From assembly GCF_001428895.1 (NCBI RefSeq), contig NZ_LMJA01000001.1, forward strand, positions 373,150-437,149: a DNA stretch of 64,000 nucleotides. Reading direction: 5' to 3'. The position numbers and the translations under genes are program-made. Positions within the stretch are counted from its first letter, which is position 1, and each line of letters opens with the position of its first letter. The notes under the pieces are model-generated. The model worked only from the letters and a program-made list of their open reading frames with translations, searched no databases and had not been told where the DNA came from. The DNA comes from Mycobacterium sp. Root265. GTDB lineage: Bacteria > Actinomycetota > Actinomycetes > Mycobacteriales > Mycobacteriaceae. Shown here piece after piece: positions 55,637-64,000 of the stretch.

Positions 55637-57612
55637 TGCAGAGTCAACTCATCGAGCGTCCCACGGATCTGACCGACGAATGGCTCACCGCGGCGCTGGG
55701 CGCCGGCACGGTGACCGGGCACGAGTTCGAGCGCATCGGCACCGGGCAGATGAGCGAGTGCTACCGGGTCGCCCTCCGCTACGCCGACGGCGATTCCGGT
55801 CCGGCGACGGTGGTGCTCAAGGTCGCCGCGGCCGACCCGAACAGCCGCCAGACCGGTCTCGCGCTGGGTCTCTACGAGCGTGAGGTCCGGTTCTACGCCG
55901 AGATCGCCCCGAACAATGCCGGGCCGTTCGCGCCGTGCTTTCATCACGCCTATGACGCCGAGACCGGAGCCTTCGACCTGCTGCTGGGCGATGCCGCGCC
56001 CGCGGTGGTCGGCGATGAGATCCGCGGCGCCACAAGCGCACAGGCCGTCCTCGCGCTGAGCCAGCTGGGCCGGGTACACGGCCCGCTGCTCGGCGATGAC
56101 GGACTCGCGGAGGCGGCCTGGCTGAACCGTGAGGCCCCGGTCAGCCAGGCGTTGCTGGCCGGACTGTGGGCCGGATTCGCCGACCGGTTCGGTGACCGGA
56201 TCGCCCCGGAGCACCGACTGGTGTGCGAACGCCTGGTGGACGCCTTCGACGGGTATCTGACCCAGGAGTCGGCCGCGATGCAGGGACTCGTGCACGGCGA
56301 CTACCGGTTGGACAACATGCTGTTCGGTGAGGCCGGCGCGGAACGGCCTCTGACAGTGGTGGACTGGCAGACCGTCACCCGCGGTCCTGCGCTGACCGAT
56401 GTCGCTTACTTCATCGGGTGCGCATTGTCCGATGATGTGCGGCGCACCCACTATGACGCGCTGCTGGAGGCGTACCACCAGGCTCTCGGCGAAGGGTCGC
56501 CGCTGTCACTGGACGATGTCAGGGCCGGAGTGCGGCGGCAGAGTTTCTTCGGCGTGATGATGGCGATCGTGTCGTCCATGCTCGTCGCGCAGACCGAGCG
56601 CGGGGACGAGATGTTCATGACAATGCTGGCGCGGCACTGCACGCACGTGCTGGACACCGATGCGCTGGCGGTCTTGCCGGTGGCCGCGGCGCCGGAGCCG
56701 CTGACCCCCGACGCCGCCGACGAGGGCCCGCATGCGCATACCGATGAGGCGCTGTGGAACGAGAGCTGGTATTTCGACTTCGTCGATGCCGCACAGGGTC
56801 TCGGCGGCTGGGTGCGCCTGGGGCTGATACCGAACCAGGGCACGGCGTGGATCAACGCGTTGCTGTGCGGGCCCGGCATGCCGACGGTGGCGGTCAACGA
56901 TCTGCAGGCCCCGCTGCCCGCCGACCCGGCCCGGGTGCGTACCGAGCAGATCGATCTCGAATTGTCCGCGACGGTGCCGCTGCAGCGCTACCGGGTGACG
57001 CTGCGGGCCCGCGGCGAGGCCTACGACGACCCGGCCGGGCTGTTGCGCGGCGAGCTGGGCCGCCCCGTCGAGGTCGGCCTGGACCTGGAGTTCAACTCGG
57101 TCAGCACGCCGTACCTGTACCGGATCACCCCGCGCTACGAGATCGCCTGCACCGTGTCGGGCACCGCGACCGTCGACGGTCAGCACTACCCGCTGAATGC
57201 CGTTCCCGGGCAGCGGGACCATTCGTGGGGTGTGCGGGACTGGTGGAGCATGGACTGGACGTGGAGCGCTCTGCATCTGGAGGACGGCACCCACCTGCAC
57301 GGGGTGGATCTACGGATACCCGGGATGGCGCCCATCGGCATCGGCTATTCGCAGCGCGCGGGCGAGTCGCTCGTCGAACTCGAAACAGTCTCCGCACAAC
57401 ACACTTTGGGCTCCGACGATCTGCCGTCCACGGCGACGCTGACGTTGCAGCCGGGGGATACGGAGCTGACCGTCGACATCAAGGGCCATGCGCCGGTGCT
57501 GCTGACCTCCGCCGACGGCCGGGTCGCCCAGTTCCCGCGCGCCTGGGCGACGGTCAGCACCGACGATGGCCGCACCGGTGTCGGCTGGCTGGAGTGGAAC
57601 CGCAACCTCTGA
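55636..57612 (+). CDS. APH-family phosphotransferase fused to a lipocalin-like C-terminal domain
   Basis: 658 residues. Residues 1-345 are an APH/choline-kinase-like domain ([12 protein letters not shown] catalytic loop; VVDWQT metal Asp), paralogous to 31701-32750. Residues about 370-658 are a beta-rich domain with [13 protein letters not shown], reminiscent of the AttH/CrtC (lipocalin-like hydratase) superfamily. A hydrophobic or isoprenoid-like ligand is therefore possible, but the substrate is unknown. A TetR-type palindrome lies upstream. Confidence 0.75.
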   Translation: MQSQLIERPTDLTDEWLTAALGAGTVTGHEFERIGTGQMSECYRVALRYADGDSGPATVVLKVAAADPNSRQTGLALGLYEREVRFYAEIAPNNAGPFAPCFHHAYDAETGAFDLLLGDAAPAVVGDEIRGATSAQAVLALSQLGRVHGPLLGDDGLAEAAWLNREAPVSQALLAGLWAGFADRFGDRIAPEHRLVCERLVDAFDGYLTQESAAMQGLVHGDYRLDNMLFGEAGAERPLTVVDWQTVTRGPALTDVAYFIGCALSDDVRRTHYDALLEAYHQALGEGSPLSLDDVRAGVRRQSFFGVMMAIVSSMLVAQTERGDEMFMTMLARHCTHVLDTDALAVLPVAAAPEPLTPDAADEGPHAHTDEALWNESWYFDFVDAAQGLGGWVRLGLIPNQGTAWINALLCGPGMPTVAVNDLQAPLPADPARVRTEQIDLELSATVPLQRYRVTLRARGEAYDDPAGLLRGELGRPVEVGLDLEFNSVSTPYLYRITPRYEIACTVSGTATVDGQHYPLNAVPGQRDHSWGVRDWWSMDWTWSALHLEDGTHLHGVDLRIPGMAPIGIGYSQRAGESLVELETVSAQHTLGSDDLPSTATLTLQPGDTELTVDIKGHAPVLLTSADGRVAQFPRAWATVSTDDGRTGVGWLEWNRNL

Positions 57613-57640
57613 CCCGTTGCGTGCCACACTGGCACCGGTG

Positions 57641-57967
57641 ATGGTGCTGAAATCGATGGTGCTGTTCGTGCTCGCCGCGGTTCTGGAAATCGGCGGCGCC
57701 TGGCTGGTGTGGCAGGGCGTTCGCGAGCATCGCGGCTGGCTTTTCGTCGGCGCGGGGGTGATCGCGCTCGGGGCCTACGGTTTCGTCGCCGCGTTCCAGC
57801 CCGATGCCAACTTCGGCAGGGTACTGGCCGCCTACGGCGGGGTGTTCGTCGCCGGGTCGCTGATCTGGGGCATGGTGGCCGACGGATTCCGTCCGGACCG
57901 CTGGGATATCTCGGGCGCGCTGGTCTGCCTTCTCGGGGTGGGGCTGATCATGTACGCACCCCGCTGA
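57641..57967 (+). CDS. YnfA/UPF0060 family small membrane protein
   Basis: 108 residues with four membrane helices ([67 protein letters not shown]). [24 protein letters not shown] is the UPF0060 signature. Some homologues act as SMR-like drug efflux pumps. ATG 57641; a GTG three bases before is also possible. Confidence 0.88.
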   Translation: MVLKSMVLFVLAAVLEIGGAWLVWQGVREHRGWLFVGAGVIALGAYGFVAAFQPDANFGRVLAAYGGVFVAGSLIWGMVADGFRPDRWDISGALVCLLGVGLIMYAPR

Positions 57968-57970
57968 GAA

Positions 57971-58849
57971 TTACAGCCTGTCGTTGCCGAGATCGCCGCG
58001 GTCCAAGCCCATCGGGGTGGCCGCCGGGACGTCGCCGGCCGCGACCACCAGCCGGGTCAGCGGCGTGAGCGCGCCGAACAGGATGTCCAGGTCGCCATCG
58101 TCGAGCACATCGAACGCCGAGAGGGCCAGCCGGTCGGTGGTCTGCTCGATCTCGGCCTTCAGCGCGGCCCCGGCCGGCGTGAGCGTGCCGGCATCGTCGA
58201 GCAGTCCGCGCTCGGCCAGCTCTCCGACGTGGCGTTGCCACTGCTCCTCGTCGTAATCGCGGCTGCGCATGATCATCTCGCGGGGCACCCGGTCCGCCGC
58301 GGCGTGCAGGACGTTCGACTGGCGCCCGCTGATCCCGAAGACGTTGAGCGCGGCGATATGGCCGTCACCGCGCTGCTCCCGCAACAGCGTTGTGGCGTGC
58401 CACAGTTGAGCCAGCGGCTCCTGCGGCCACGGCAACGCCAGGTTCGCCGCGAACAGCGGCCGTCCCTCCGACGGTGCGTGGCGCGCAGCGGTGCCCAGCA
58501 GCGCCGCGGCCGTGTCGATGGCATCGGGATCGGTGCATCCGTAGCGCTGCAGCGCGGCCACCGCCGAATCCTGGCGGACCTGCAGCACCGTCGCGGGCGT
58601 GGCGATGTCCCAGGCGGCGGGCAACGCCTTGGCGACCCGCTCCGGCGCGAAGTTGCAGAACACCGCGCTCACCACCTCGGGTACGACCGCCCCCAGCGGC
58701 GCCGAGCGGGCGGCAAAATATCCCATCCAGAAACCGCGGAAGCCGAGCCCGTCGAGGGCGGCGCGTGATTCCGGGGCGAAGTAGGTGACGGCGTGGACCG
58801 GTTCCAGCCGATCGAACAGGCGACGGGCGATGGTCGTTGATCTGCTCAC
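57971..58849 (-). CDS. SCO6745-family helix-turn-helix protein
   Basis: About 292 residues. LDGLGFRGFWMGYFAARSAPLG and SAVFCNFAPERVAKALP are typical of the SCO6745 family, whose C-terminal part (HVGELAERGLLDDAGTLTPA) resembles a MarR-type winged helix. The function is unknown. GTG 58849 is preferred over TTG 58861, but neither has a clear ribosome site. Convergent with ynfA (3 bases between the stops). Confidence 0.7.
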   Translation of the reverse strand: MSRSTTIARRLFDRLEPVHAVTYFAPESRAALDGLGFRGFWMGYFAARSAPLGAVVPEVVSAVFCNFAPERVAKALPAAWDIATPATVLQVRQDSAVAALQRYGCTDPDAIDTAAALLGTAARHAPSEGRPLFAANLALPWPQEPLAQLWHATTLLREQRGDGHIAALNVFGISGRQSNVLHAAADRVPREMIMRSRDYDEEQWQRHVGELAERGLLDDAGTLTPAGAALKAEIEQTTDRLALSAFDVLDDGDLDILFGALTPLTRLVVAAGDVPAATPMGLDRGDLGNDRL

Positions 58850-58872
58850 CCCGACAGTCAATCATCCGCCGT

Positions 58873-59586
58873 TCAGTCGACCGGTGCGTCGTCGGCGACC
58901 GCCGCTTTCGCCTCGTCGATGATGGCCCGCATGGCCCGTTCCGCGCCCGCCTCGTCCCGCAACCGGATGGCCCGCGCCACCTCGTCGTGCAGGGCGATGG
59001 CCACCGGATTGGGTTCGTCGGGCATCATGCCGTGATGGGTGCGACCGGTCAGCACCTCGGAGACCACCGCGTTGAGGGCGCGGAACATCTCGTTACCGCT
59101 GGCCTCCAGCAGGGTCCGGTGAAAGACCTTGTCCGCCTGTAGATACGAGTCGAGGTCACCGACCCGCCCGTGCATCACCATGTCGGACACCGCGGCCGCC
59201 ATGATGCGGCACTGGTGCGGATCGGCACGTCGGGCCGCCAGCGCGGCGGCGGCGGGTTCGAATCCGCGACGCAGTTCGGACAGCGAGACCAGTTGCGCGG
59301 CGCGGTCACCGGATTCCAGTCGCCAGCGAATGAGTCTGGGATCAAAGACATTCCAGTGCTCGGCGGGCTGGATGGTGATACCCACCCGGCGCCGGGAGGC
59401 AACCATGCCCATCGACTCCAGCACGCGCACGGCCTCGCGCGCGACGCTGCGGGACACCTCGTGCTCGGCGCTGACGCGCTCCAGGTTTATCACCTGGCCG
59501 GCCGGGTATTCGCCGGACACCACGGCGGTGCCCAACGCGGTCAGCACGTTCTCGTGCAGCGCGCTGACATTAGGCGTAAACCCCAC
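58873..59586 (-). CDS. gntR: GntR/FadR-family regulator of gluconate genes
   Basis: 237 residues: GntR winged helix (about 10-75; LERVSAEHEVSRSVAREAVRVLESMG) and FCD ligand domain (about 95-230; with metal-binding His in FHRTLLEASGNEMF). Divergent from gntK-gntP, the standard arrangement for a repressor released by gluconate or 6-phosphogluconate. Starts at GTG 59586. The symbol is inferred from context. Confidence 0.8.
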   Translation of the reverse strand: MGFTPNVSALHENVLTALGTAVVSGEYPAGQVINLERVSAEHEVSRSVAREAVRVLESMGMVASRRRVGITIQPAEHWNVFDPRLIRWRLESGDRAAQLVSLSELRRGFEPAAAALAARRADPHQCRIMAAAVSDMVMHGRVGDLDSYLQADKVFHRTLLEASGNEMFRALNAVVSEVLTGRTHHGMMPDEPNPVAIALHDEVARAIRLRDEAGAERAMRAIIDEAKAAVADDAPVD

Positions 59587-59706
59587 CGATACATCTTGTC
59601 ATAGCCTGACGTGACTGACTAAAAACGGATCTTTTCGTGATCTGCTTGCAATAATCTGATGATTGATGCACGCTATGTGAGGTCAGACACATGGAGGCAG
59701 AGCAAG
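59587..59706. promoter_or_regulatory. Divergent gntR/gntK control region
   Basis: A 120-bp A+T-rich spacer between the two starts. It holds a widely spaced inverted pair, GTGACTGAC (59611-59619) and GTCAGACAC (59682-59690), with one mismatch, and a small AATC-TGAT-GATT dyad in between. These are candidate GntR sites; none is proven. The gntK ribosome site is GGAGGCAG at about 59693. Confidence 0.35.
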
Positions 59707-60210
59707 GTGACAGCACCAATCGTGGTGATGGGCGTATCGGGGTCCGGCAAATCGACCGTCGGGGCCGCCCTGGCCCAACGGTTGCGAGTGCCGTTCGCCG
59801 ACGCCGACGACTTCCACCCCCCGGCGAACATCGCGAAGATGACCGCCGGCGAGGCGCTCGACGACGACGACCGCCATCCATGGCTCGAGTCCATCGGAGA
59901 ATGGCTGGCCGAGCGGTGCACCACCGGTGGCGTGATGAGCTGTTCGGCGCTCAAGCGCCGGTACCGCGAGCAACTGCGCAGGCACTGCCCGGACGTGCAG
60001 TTCCTGCATCTGAGTGGAACACCCGACACCATCGGCGCACGGCAGGCCAGCCGCCCCGGCCATTTCATGCCGGCTTCGCTGCTGGATTCTCAGTTCGCCA
60101 CCCTCGAACCCCTCGAAGATGACGAGGCGGGCGTGACCATCGACGTCGATCAGCGCATCGATTCCATCATCGACAACTACGTATCCCAGACCGGACTGGA
60201 GCTCCGATGA
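59707..60210 (+). CDS. gntK: Gluconokinase GntK
   Basis: Phosphorylates gluconate to 6-phosphogluconate for entry into the pentose phosphate pathway. 167 residues; P-loop GVSGSGKST near residue 10, ADADDFHPPANIAKM substrate part and CSALKRRYREQLRR. GTG 59707 follows a good ribosome site; in-frame sequence upstream is untypical. The stop overlaps the gntP start (ATGA). Confidence 0.93.
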   Translation: MTAPIVVMGVSGSGKSTVGAALAQRLRVPFADADDFHPPANIAKMTAGEALDDDDRHPWLESIGEWLAERCTTGGVMSCSALKRRYREQLRRHCPDVQFLHLSGTPDTIGARQASRPGHFMPASLLDSQFATLEPLEDDEAGVTIDVDQRIDSIIDNYVSQTGLELR

Positions 60211-61619
60211 ACACTGATTTCCTGAACAACGGGATACGCCTGCTGGCGGAACCGCCCAAGCTCGTCGAACCCGTCGCATCGACGCCGCACCTGATGCTGG
60301 CCTTCCTGGCCGGTATCGCGGTGATCATCGTGCTCATCACCGTGGTGAAGCTGCACCCGTTCCTCGGCCTGATCTTCGGCGCCGTAACCGTGGGTGTCGT
60401 TGCGGGCGAGGACTTCGCGACGGTGCTCGCCTCATTCTCCAACGGCTTCGGCAAGACTGCCGCCAGCGTCGGCATCCTCATCGCGCTGGGTGCCATGTTC
60501 GCCAAACTGCTGGCCGACTCCGGGGGAGCCGACGAGATCGTGGACACCATCGTCGGACACGCCTCACCCCGGATGTTGCCGTGGGCGATGGCGCTGGTCG
60601 GTGCGATCATCGGCCTGCCGATGTTCTTCGAGATCGGCCTGGTGCTGCTGATGCCGGTCATCTACCTGGTGGCCCGCCGGTCCGGGCTGTCCTTGATCAC
60701 CATCGGGATCCCCGCCCTCGCAGGTCTTTCCGCGATGCACGGCTTCGTGCCACCGCACCCGGGTCCGCTTGCGGCCATCGGGTACCTGGGAGCCGACCTC
60801 GGACTCACCCTCGCACTCGGTGTCGCAGTCGCAATCCCCACGATCATCGTCGCGGGCCCGCTGTTCGGGAAGCTGGCAGGCAAGTGGGTCGTGGTCGGCG
60901 CACCGGAGTTCTTTGATGCCGATGAGCTGACGGAAGGCGAGCAGCGCCGCAGGCCGTCATTCGGTATCACGTTGTTCAGCGTGTTGCTGCCGGTGGTGCT
61001 CATGCTGGGCAAGGCGCTCGTCGACATCTTCATCGAGGACGACGGCCAGTGGTTCCGGAAGATCTTCGACACCCTGGGCACACCGCTCATCGCGCTGTTG
61101 ATCGCCGTGATCGTCGGCATGGTGACCCTCGGCCGCGGCGGCGGGATGTCGCGCGCCGAGATCACCAAATGCGTCGAGTCCGGTCTGCCGCCCGTGGCGG
61201 GGATCATCCTCATCGTGGCGGCCGGTGGCGGCTTCAAGGAGGTGCTGGTGGACACCGGCATCGGCACCGCCCTCAAGAACCTCGCCGAGGGCACCAACAT
61301 CTCGGTGATGCTGTTGGCCTGGGGCCTCGCGGTGGCGATCAGGCTGGCCACCGGTTCCGCCACCGTCGCCACCATCACCGCGTCCTCACTGATGATCGGT
61401 CTGATCGAAGGAATGAGCTCCGGCGAGGTGTCGCTGGTGGTGCTGGCGGTCGGCGCGGGCTCGCTGTTCTTCTCCCATGTGAACGACGCCGGCTTCTGGC
61501 TGGTGAAGGAATACTTCAAACTCAGTGTCGGCCAGACCATCAAGTCCTGGTCGATCATGGAGACCGTGCTGTCGGTCTCGGGTCTGATCGTGGTGCTGCT
61601 GCTGGATCTGTTCATCTGA
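60207..61619 (+). CDS. gntP: Gluconate:H+ symporter GntP
   Basis: A 470-residue inner-membrane permease with about 12-14 helices. GLPMFFEIGLVLLMPVIY and GLSAMHGFVPPHPGPLAAIG are GntP-family signatures, as is ATGSATVATITASSLM late in the protein. Translationally coupled to gntK and followed by a terminator. Confidence 0.93.
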   Translation: MNTDFLNNGIRLLAEPPKLVEPVASTPHLMLAFLAGIAVIIVLITVVKLHPFLGLIFGAVTVGVVAGEDFATVLASFSNGFGKTAASVGILIALGAMFAKLLADSGGADEIVDTIVGHASPRMLPWAMALVGAIIGLPMFFEIGLVLLMPVIYLVARRSGLSLITIGIPALAGLSAMHGFVPPHPGPLAAIGYLGADLGLTLALGVAVAIPTIIVAGPLFGKLAGKWVVVGAPEFFDADELTEGEQRRRPSFGITLFSVLLPVVLMLGKALVDIFIEDDGQWFRKIFDTLGTPLIALLIAVIVGMVTLGRGGGMSRAEITKCVESGLPPVAGIILIVAAGGGFKEVLVDTGIGTALKNLAEGTNISVMLLAWGLAVAIRLATGSATVATITASSLMIGLIEGMSSGEVSLVVLAVGAGSLFFSHVNDAGFWLVKEYFKLSVGQTIKSWSIMETVLSVSGLIVVLLLDLFI

Positions 61620-61630
61620 GGCACAACGTG

Positions 61631-61668
61631 CGAAAGTCCCCGGATCCTGGCGGATTCGGGGACTTTCG
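61631..61668. terminator. Bidirectional terminator hairpin after gntP
   Basis: A 17-bp stem with one mismatch (61631-61647 with 61652-61668) and a 4-base loop, between the convergent gntP and RDD genes. Confidence 0.8.
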
Positions 61669-61679
61669 TGGTGTCGGGG

Positions 61680-62150
61680 TCAGCTCTTGAGGACCTGGGT
61701 ACCGCCGGCCAACTCGTCGTGCTTGCCCTGTTTGGTCGCACTGCCGTTGATGGTGACCGCGATGATGAGGATCGCGATGACACCCAGCAATCCGCCGACG
61801 AACGGGACGATCGGCAGCAGCGTGAACGCATTTCGGATCGCCGATTGCTGCAGCGTCGGCTTCGCGGCACCGGCCGGGCCATGGACGCTCAGGCCCAGTA
61901 CCTTCTTTCCCGGCGTCCACCCCTGGGTGGTCTCGAACGCGACGTAGTAGACGAACGTCAGCAGGCCGGTGAACAGGCCTGTGACCCATACGTTGGACAA
62001 CGAGTCGGTGACGAATGCCAGGAAGAACGCGACGATACCAATGACGATGCCGTCGATGATGCGGGCCAGCCAGCGGGGGAGCAGCCCGCCCGGTTGCCCG
62101 CCTGGAGTGGTGTACGTGCCCGGTTGCTGATCGAATCCACCTGTGGTCAT
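61680..62150 (-). CDS. RDD-family membrane protein
   Basis: 156 residues: Gly/Pro/Gln-rich N-terminus, then an RDD domain with the namesake ARIIDG at about residue 29 and three membrane helices (IVIGIVAFFLAFV; LLTFVYYVAF; FVGGLLGVIAILIIAVTI), with the GWTPGKKVLGL loop between. The function in mycobacteria is unknown. ATG 62150; a TAGGTT box 8 bases upstream suggests a leaderless mRNA. Confidence 0.85.
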   Translation of the reverse strand: MTTGGFDQQPGTYTTPGGQPGGLLPRWLARIIDGIVIGIVAFFLAFVTDSLSNVWVTGLFTGLLTFVYYVAFETTQGWTPGKKVLGLSVHGPAGAAKPTLQQSAIRNAFTLLPIVPFVGGLLGVIAILIIAVTINGSATKQGKHDELAGGTQVLKS

Positions 62151-62227
62151 GCCTGCAGAACCTACTCGCCCGGGCCGTATCGGCAAGCGATAAAACCCGG
62201 CTGGATCTCAAAGCGGGTTTGTTCAGA

Positions 62228-63490
62228 TCAGCCGGACCGCAACGCGACACCGCGGATGACGGTATCGCGGGAGTGGGTGAGCGCCCGGTCGGTGCCGAGC
62301 TCACGCAGAATGTTCTCCGGAATCCACTGCACACCGATGACACCGCGGGCCAGCACTTCGGCGTTGGGGCTGTCCACCCGGATCTCCCCGGAGCGGATGC
62401 CCTCGGAGAGCATCGTCTTCATCTGCCGTACCCGAGTCGAGAACGACCAGCCGGGATCGGCGACATCGGGAGGAGACTGCCGCATCCAGGCCAGCTGGAT
62501 GCGGAACTCGTCCGGAAACTGTTCCAGGGCATTGATATTGAGCCAGCTCAGCGCGTCCAGCTTCTCCAACGGGGTGGACTCCGACCGCAGGACTTCACTC
62601 CAACCGCCGCCGACCTTGTGGCCGAAGGCCACCATGATCGACATCAGCAGCTCGTCTTTCGATCCGATGATCCGATACACGGTGCCGGTGCCCATCCCGG
62701 CGGCCGAGGCGATATCGCGGATGGTCGTCATTTCATAACCGCGCCGGCCGAACTCACTTCGGGCAACGGACCGGACGTGGGCAGCCTTGTCACTTTCTCC
62801 GGATTCGGTGTTCTCCGACCAACTCTTCACCACCTCGTCGGCGGCGGCGAACGCAGCCGAACGGTCCAGCTGAACGTCGGTGAGGTCATGGCTGGCCAGT
62901 CCATGGAGATGGATGCGGCACAGCAGGCTCGCCACCTGATCGCTGCTGCCCTTGTGCCGGATCACGTCCAGCCCGACATGCAGCATGCTTTGGCAGATCC
63001 GGTCGGCCAGCGTCGGCAGGTCCATCTCGGGCCTGAGATAACCGCTCCACCGACCGGCCCGCAGCAACTGCAGCATCGCGGATTGGATGCCGGCCGGGCG
63101 GCGCTTCGTGAGTTCCATCAGTTCGGGATCCGAGCTCGGGCCCTCGTAGAACGACATCTGCAGCGCCGCCCGGTGTGCCACTGCGCACCGGGCGATGGCA
63201 CATCCGAGGCCGATGATCTGGTCCTCGATCGGACGCGGGTCCGGGGCGTCGAGTCCGCTGAGCGCCTGCTCGCCGACCAGGTCCAGCGCCGCGTGATAGC
63301 GCCGGGTCAGCTCGACCAGGATGGCTTCCTTGGATTCGAAGTGGTGGTACAGACTGCCCGCGAGAATGCCGGCCGCATCGGCAATCTGCTGCAGTGAGGT
63401 GCGCAGGCCCGATTCGGCGATCACGTCATTGGCGGTCTGCAGAATCTGGATCCGACGCGTATCGGGAGCCTCTGATGGATGGTCGGTCAT
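62228..63490 (-). CDS. Double TetR-family regulator (two TetR modules in one chain)
   Basis: 420 residues, twice the normal length. Module 1 has a helix-turn-helix at about 15-60 (TSLQQIADAAGILAGSLYHH) and ligand domain to about 205. Module 2 has its own helix-turn-helix at about 240-285 (TTIRDIASAAGMGTGTVYRI) and ligand domain to the end. There is no stop or frameshift between them. It would act like a covalent heterodimer. It sits downstream of an SDR gene on the same strand, with a GATAGGAG ribosome site before the ATG. Confidence 0.87.
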   Translation of the reverse strand: MTDHPSEAPDTRRIQILQTANDVIAESGLRTSLQQIADAAGILAGSLYHHFESKEAILVELTRRYHAALDLVGEQALSGLDAPDPRPIEDQIIGLGCAIARCAVAHRAALQMSFYEGPSSDPELMELTKRRPAGIQSAMLQLLRAGRWSGYLRPEMDLPTLADRICQSMLHVGLDVIRHKGSSDQVASLLCRIHLHGLASHDLTDVQLDRSAAFAAADEVVKSWSENTESGESDKAAHVRSVARSEFGRRGYEMTTIRDIASAAGMGTGTVYRIIGSKDELLMSIMVAFGHKVGGGWSEVLRSESTPLEKLDALSWLNINALEQFPDEFRIQLAWMRQSPPDVADPGWSFSTRVRQMKTMLSEGIRSGEIRVDSPNAEVLARGVIGVQWIPENILRELGTDRALTHSRDTVIRGVALRSG

Positions 63491-63568
63491 CGGCTCCTAT
63501 CCCTCGTCTCTGTACCCGAGCTCGAATACTGAGCTTACGACCTGATGTCCCGACGACGGGTAACTGCT

Positions 63569-64000
63569 TCATCCCAGCGCGGTGACGCCTAACCGTTCGC
63601 ACATGGCGAACACCTCATCGAAGATCGACCCGGGCACGGTGAACCGCTCGGTGGACGACATCTCGGGCAGGTGGGCGGCGATGTCCTCGGCCCGTGGGAC
63701 GGTGCCGGCCGGTGCGCTCCAGCCTTCGGCAAGGCCGATGAAGACCCGCGCGAAGTGCCCGGTACCCGCCGAGTAGTTCTGGTGGGACACCTCGCACGTG
63801 CGGCTGGCGAGATAGGTGACGATCGGCACGACGAGTGCCGGATCGATCAGTTTGAGGAAGCCGGTCTCTTCGAGGGCTGTCTCGTTACCGAGGGTCTCGG
63901 TCACCATCCGCGAGAAACCAAACGGCAGAACCGCATTCGCCTTGATACCGTGTTCGGCGCCCTCCAGCGCGATGACGTTGGTCAGGCCCACAAGTCCGGT
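63569..64000 (-). CDS. Short-chain dehydrogenase (partial, N-terminus off the right edge)
   Basis: The last 143 residues of an SDR. The start region visible here (TGLVGLTNVIALEGAEHGIK, then NAVLPFGFSR) follows the YxxxK active site, which lies beyond the edge. The C-terminal extension (ERFTVPGSIFDEVFAMCERL) resembles SDRs related to peroxisomal multifunctional enzyme type 2, often involved in lipid or sterol beta-oxidation. It is upstream of the double TetR gene, possibly its target or operon partner. Confidence 0.8.
   Translation of the reverse strand, partial: TGLVGLTNVIALEGAEHGIKANAVLPFGFSRMVTETLGNETALEETGFLKLIDPALVVPIVTYLASRTCEVSHQNYSAGTGHFARVFIGLAEGWSAPAGTVPRAEDIAAHLPEMSSTERFTVPGSIFDEVFAMCERLGVTALG

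Overview
The window looks like chromosomal DNA of a fast-growing mycobacterium (Mycolicibacterium type). It is GC-rich and carries the complete Pup-proteasome system, LppK/Mtb12-type secreted proteins, RbpA, DUF732, and many start codons sitting 6-8 bases after a TAnnnT -10 box (leaderless style). From DUF503/LppK at the left to LipT at about 53.6 kb, the gene order matches the Rv2117-to-Rv2045c stretch of Mycobacterium tuberculosis as I remember it, read in descending order, with local insertions. Lnt and Ppm1 are separate genes, as in M. smegmatis, and ectABCD lies inside the proteasome locus, also as in M. smegmatis. These comparisons are from memory; no search was run.

Layout. 0-1.3 kb: DUF503 and two Mtb12-domain exported proteins. 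1.4-24.4 kb: protein-degradation block of mpa, dop, pup, prcB, prcA, pafA, pafB, pafC, tatA, tatC, helY and a DUF4333 membrane protein. This block is split after mpa by about 9 kb of accessory genes: LysR/DMT exporter, DUF732, an unknown polytopic membrane protein, a convergent overlapping histidine kinase/response regulator, and ectABCD. 24.4-29 kb: 5'-3' exonuclease, a hotdog-like protein, VOC protein, PepE, F420-dependent biliverdin reductase (Rv2074 type) and an SDR. 29-42 kb: cobalamin genes cobL-cobM-cobK, cobG-cobH-cobIJ (reverse strand) and cobN. These are interrupted by a TetR/APH-phosphotransferase pair and by a group of a His-rich 67-residue protein, a TauD dioxygenase and a 35-residue membrane microprotein. 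42-51 kb: two PPOX paralogues flanking purU, FxsA, an amidohydrolase, lnt-ppm1, rbpA, a zinc-ribbon protein, and a winged-helix/hydrolase fusion. 50.7-64 kb: two lipoproteins, lipT, a copper amine oxidase, a phosphotransferase/lipocalin-like fusion, ynfA, an SCO6745-type protein, the gluconate genes gntR/gntK/gntP, an RDD protein, a double TetR regulator and the end of an SDR.

How it works together. Mpa, Dop, Pup, PrcBA and PafA form the tag-and-destroy pathway. PafBC is a WYL-domain DNA-damage regulator. EctABCD makes ectoine and hydroxyectoine. The cob genes build the corrin ring aerobically and insert cobalt. Lnt and Ppm1 finish lipoproteins and make polyprenyl-phosphomannose. GntR/K/P is a self-contained gluconate uptake and phosphorylation unit.

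Most interesting: (1) a 32-bp exact tandem repeat between the SDR and cobL that forms two 11-codon mini-ORFs chained by ATGA overlaps; (2) a shared TGACAnnTGTCA palindrome in front of the TetR-APH operon and, 22 kb away, in front of an APH fusion gene, suggesting one regulon; (3) the His-rich protein and membrane microprotein inside the cobalt/corrin locus; (4) the DNA-binding/hydrolase fusion, the double TetR protein, and the convergent two-component system next to the ectoine genes. I see no tRNA, rRNA, CRISPR array, insertion sequence or prophage gene in the window.
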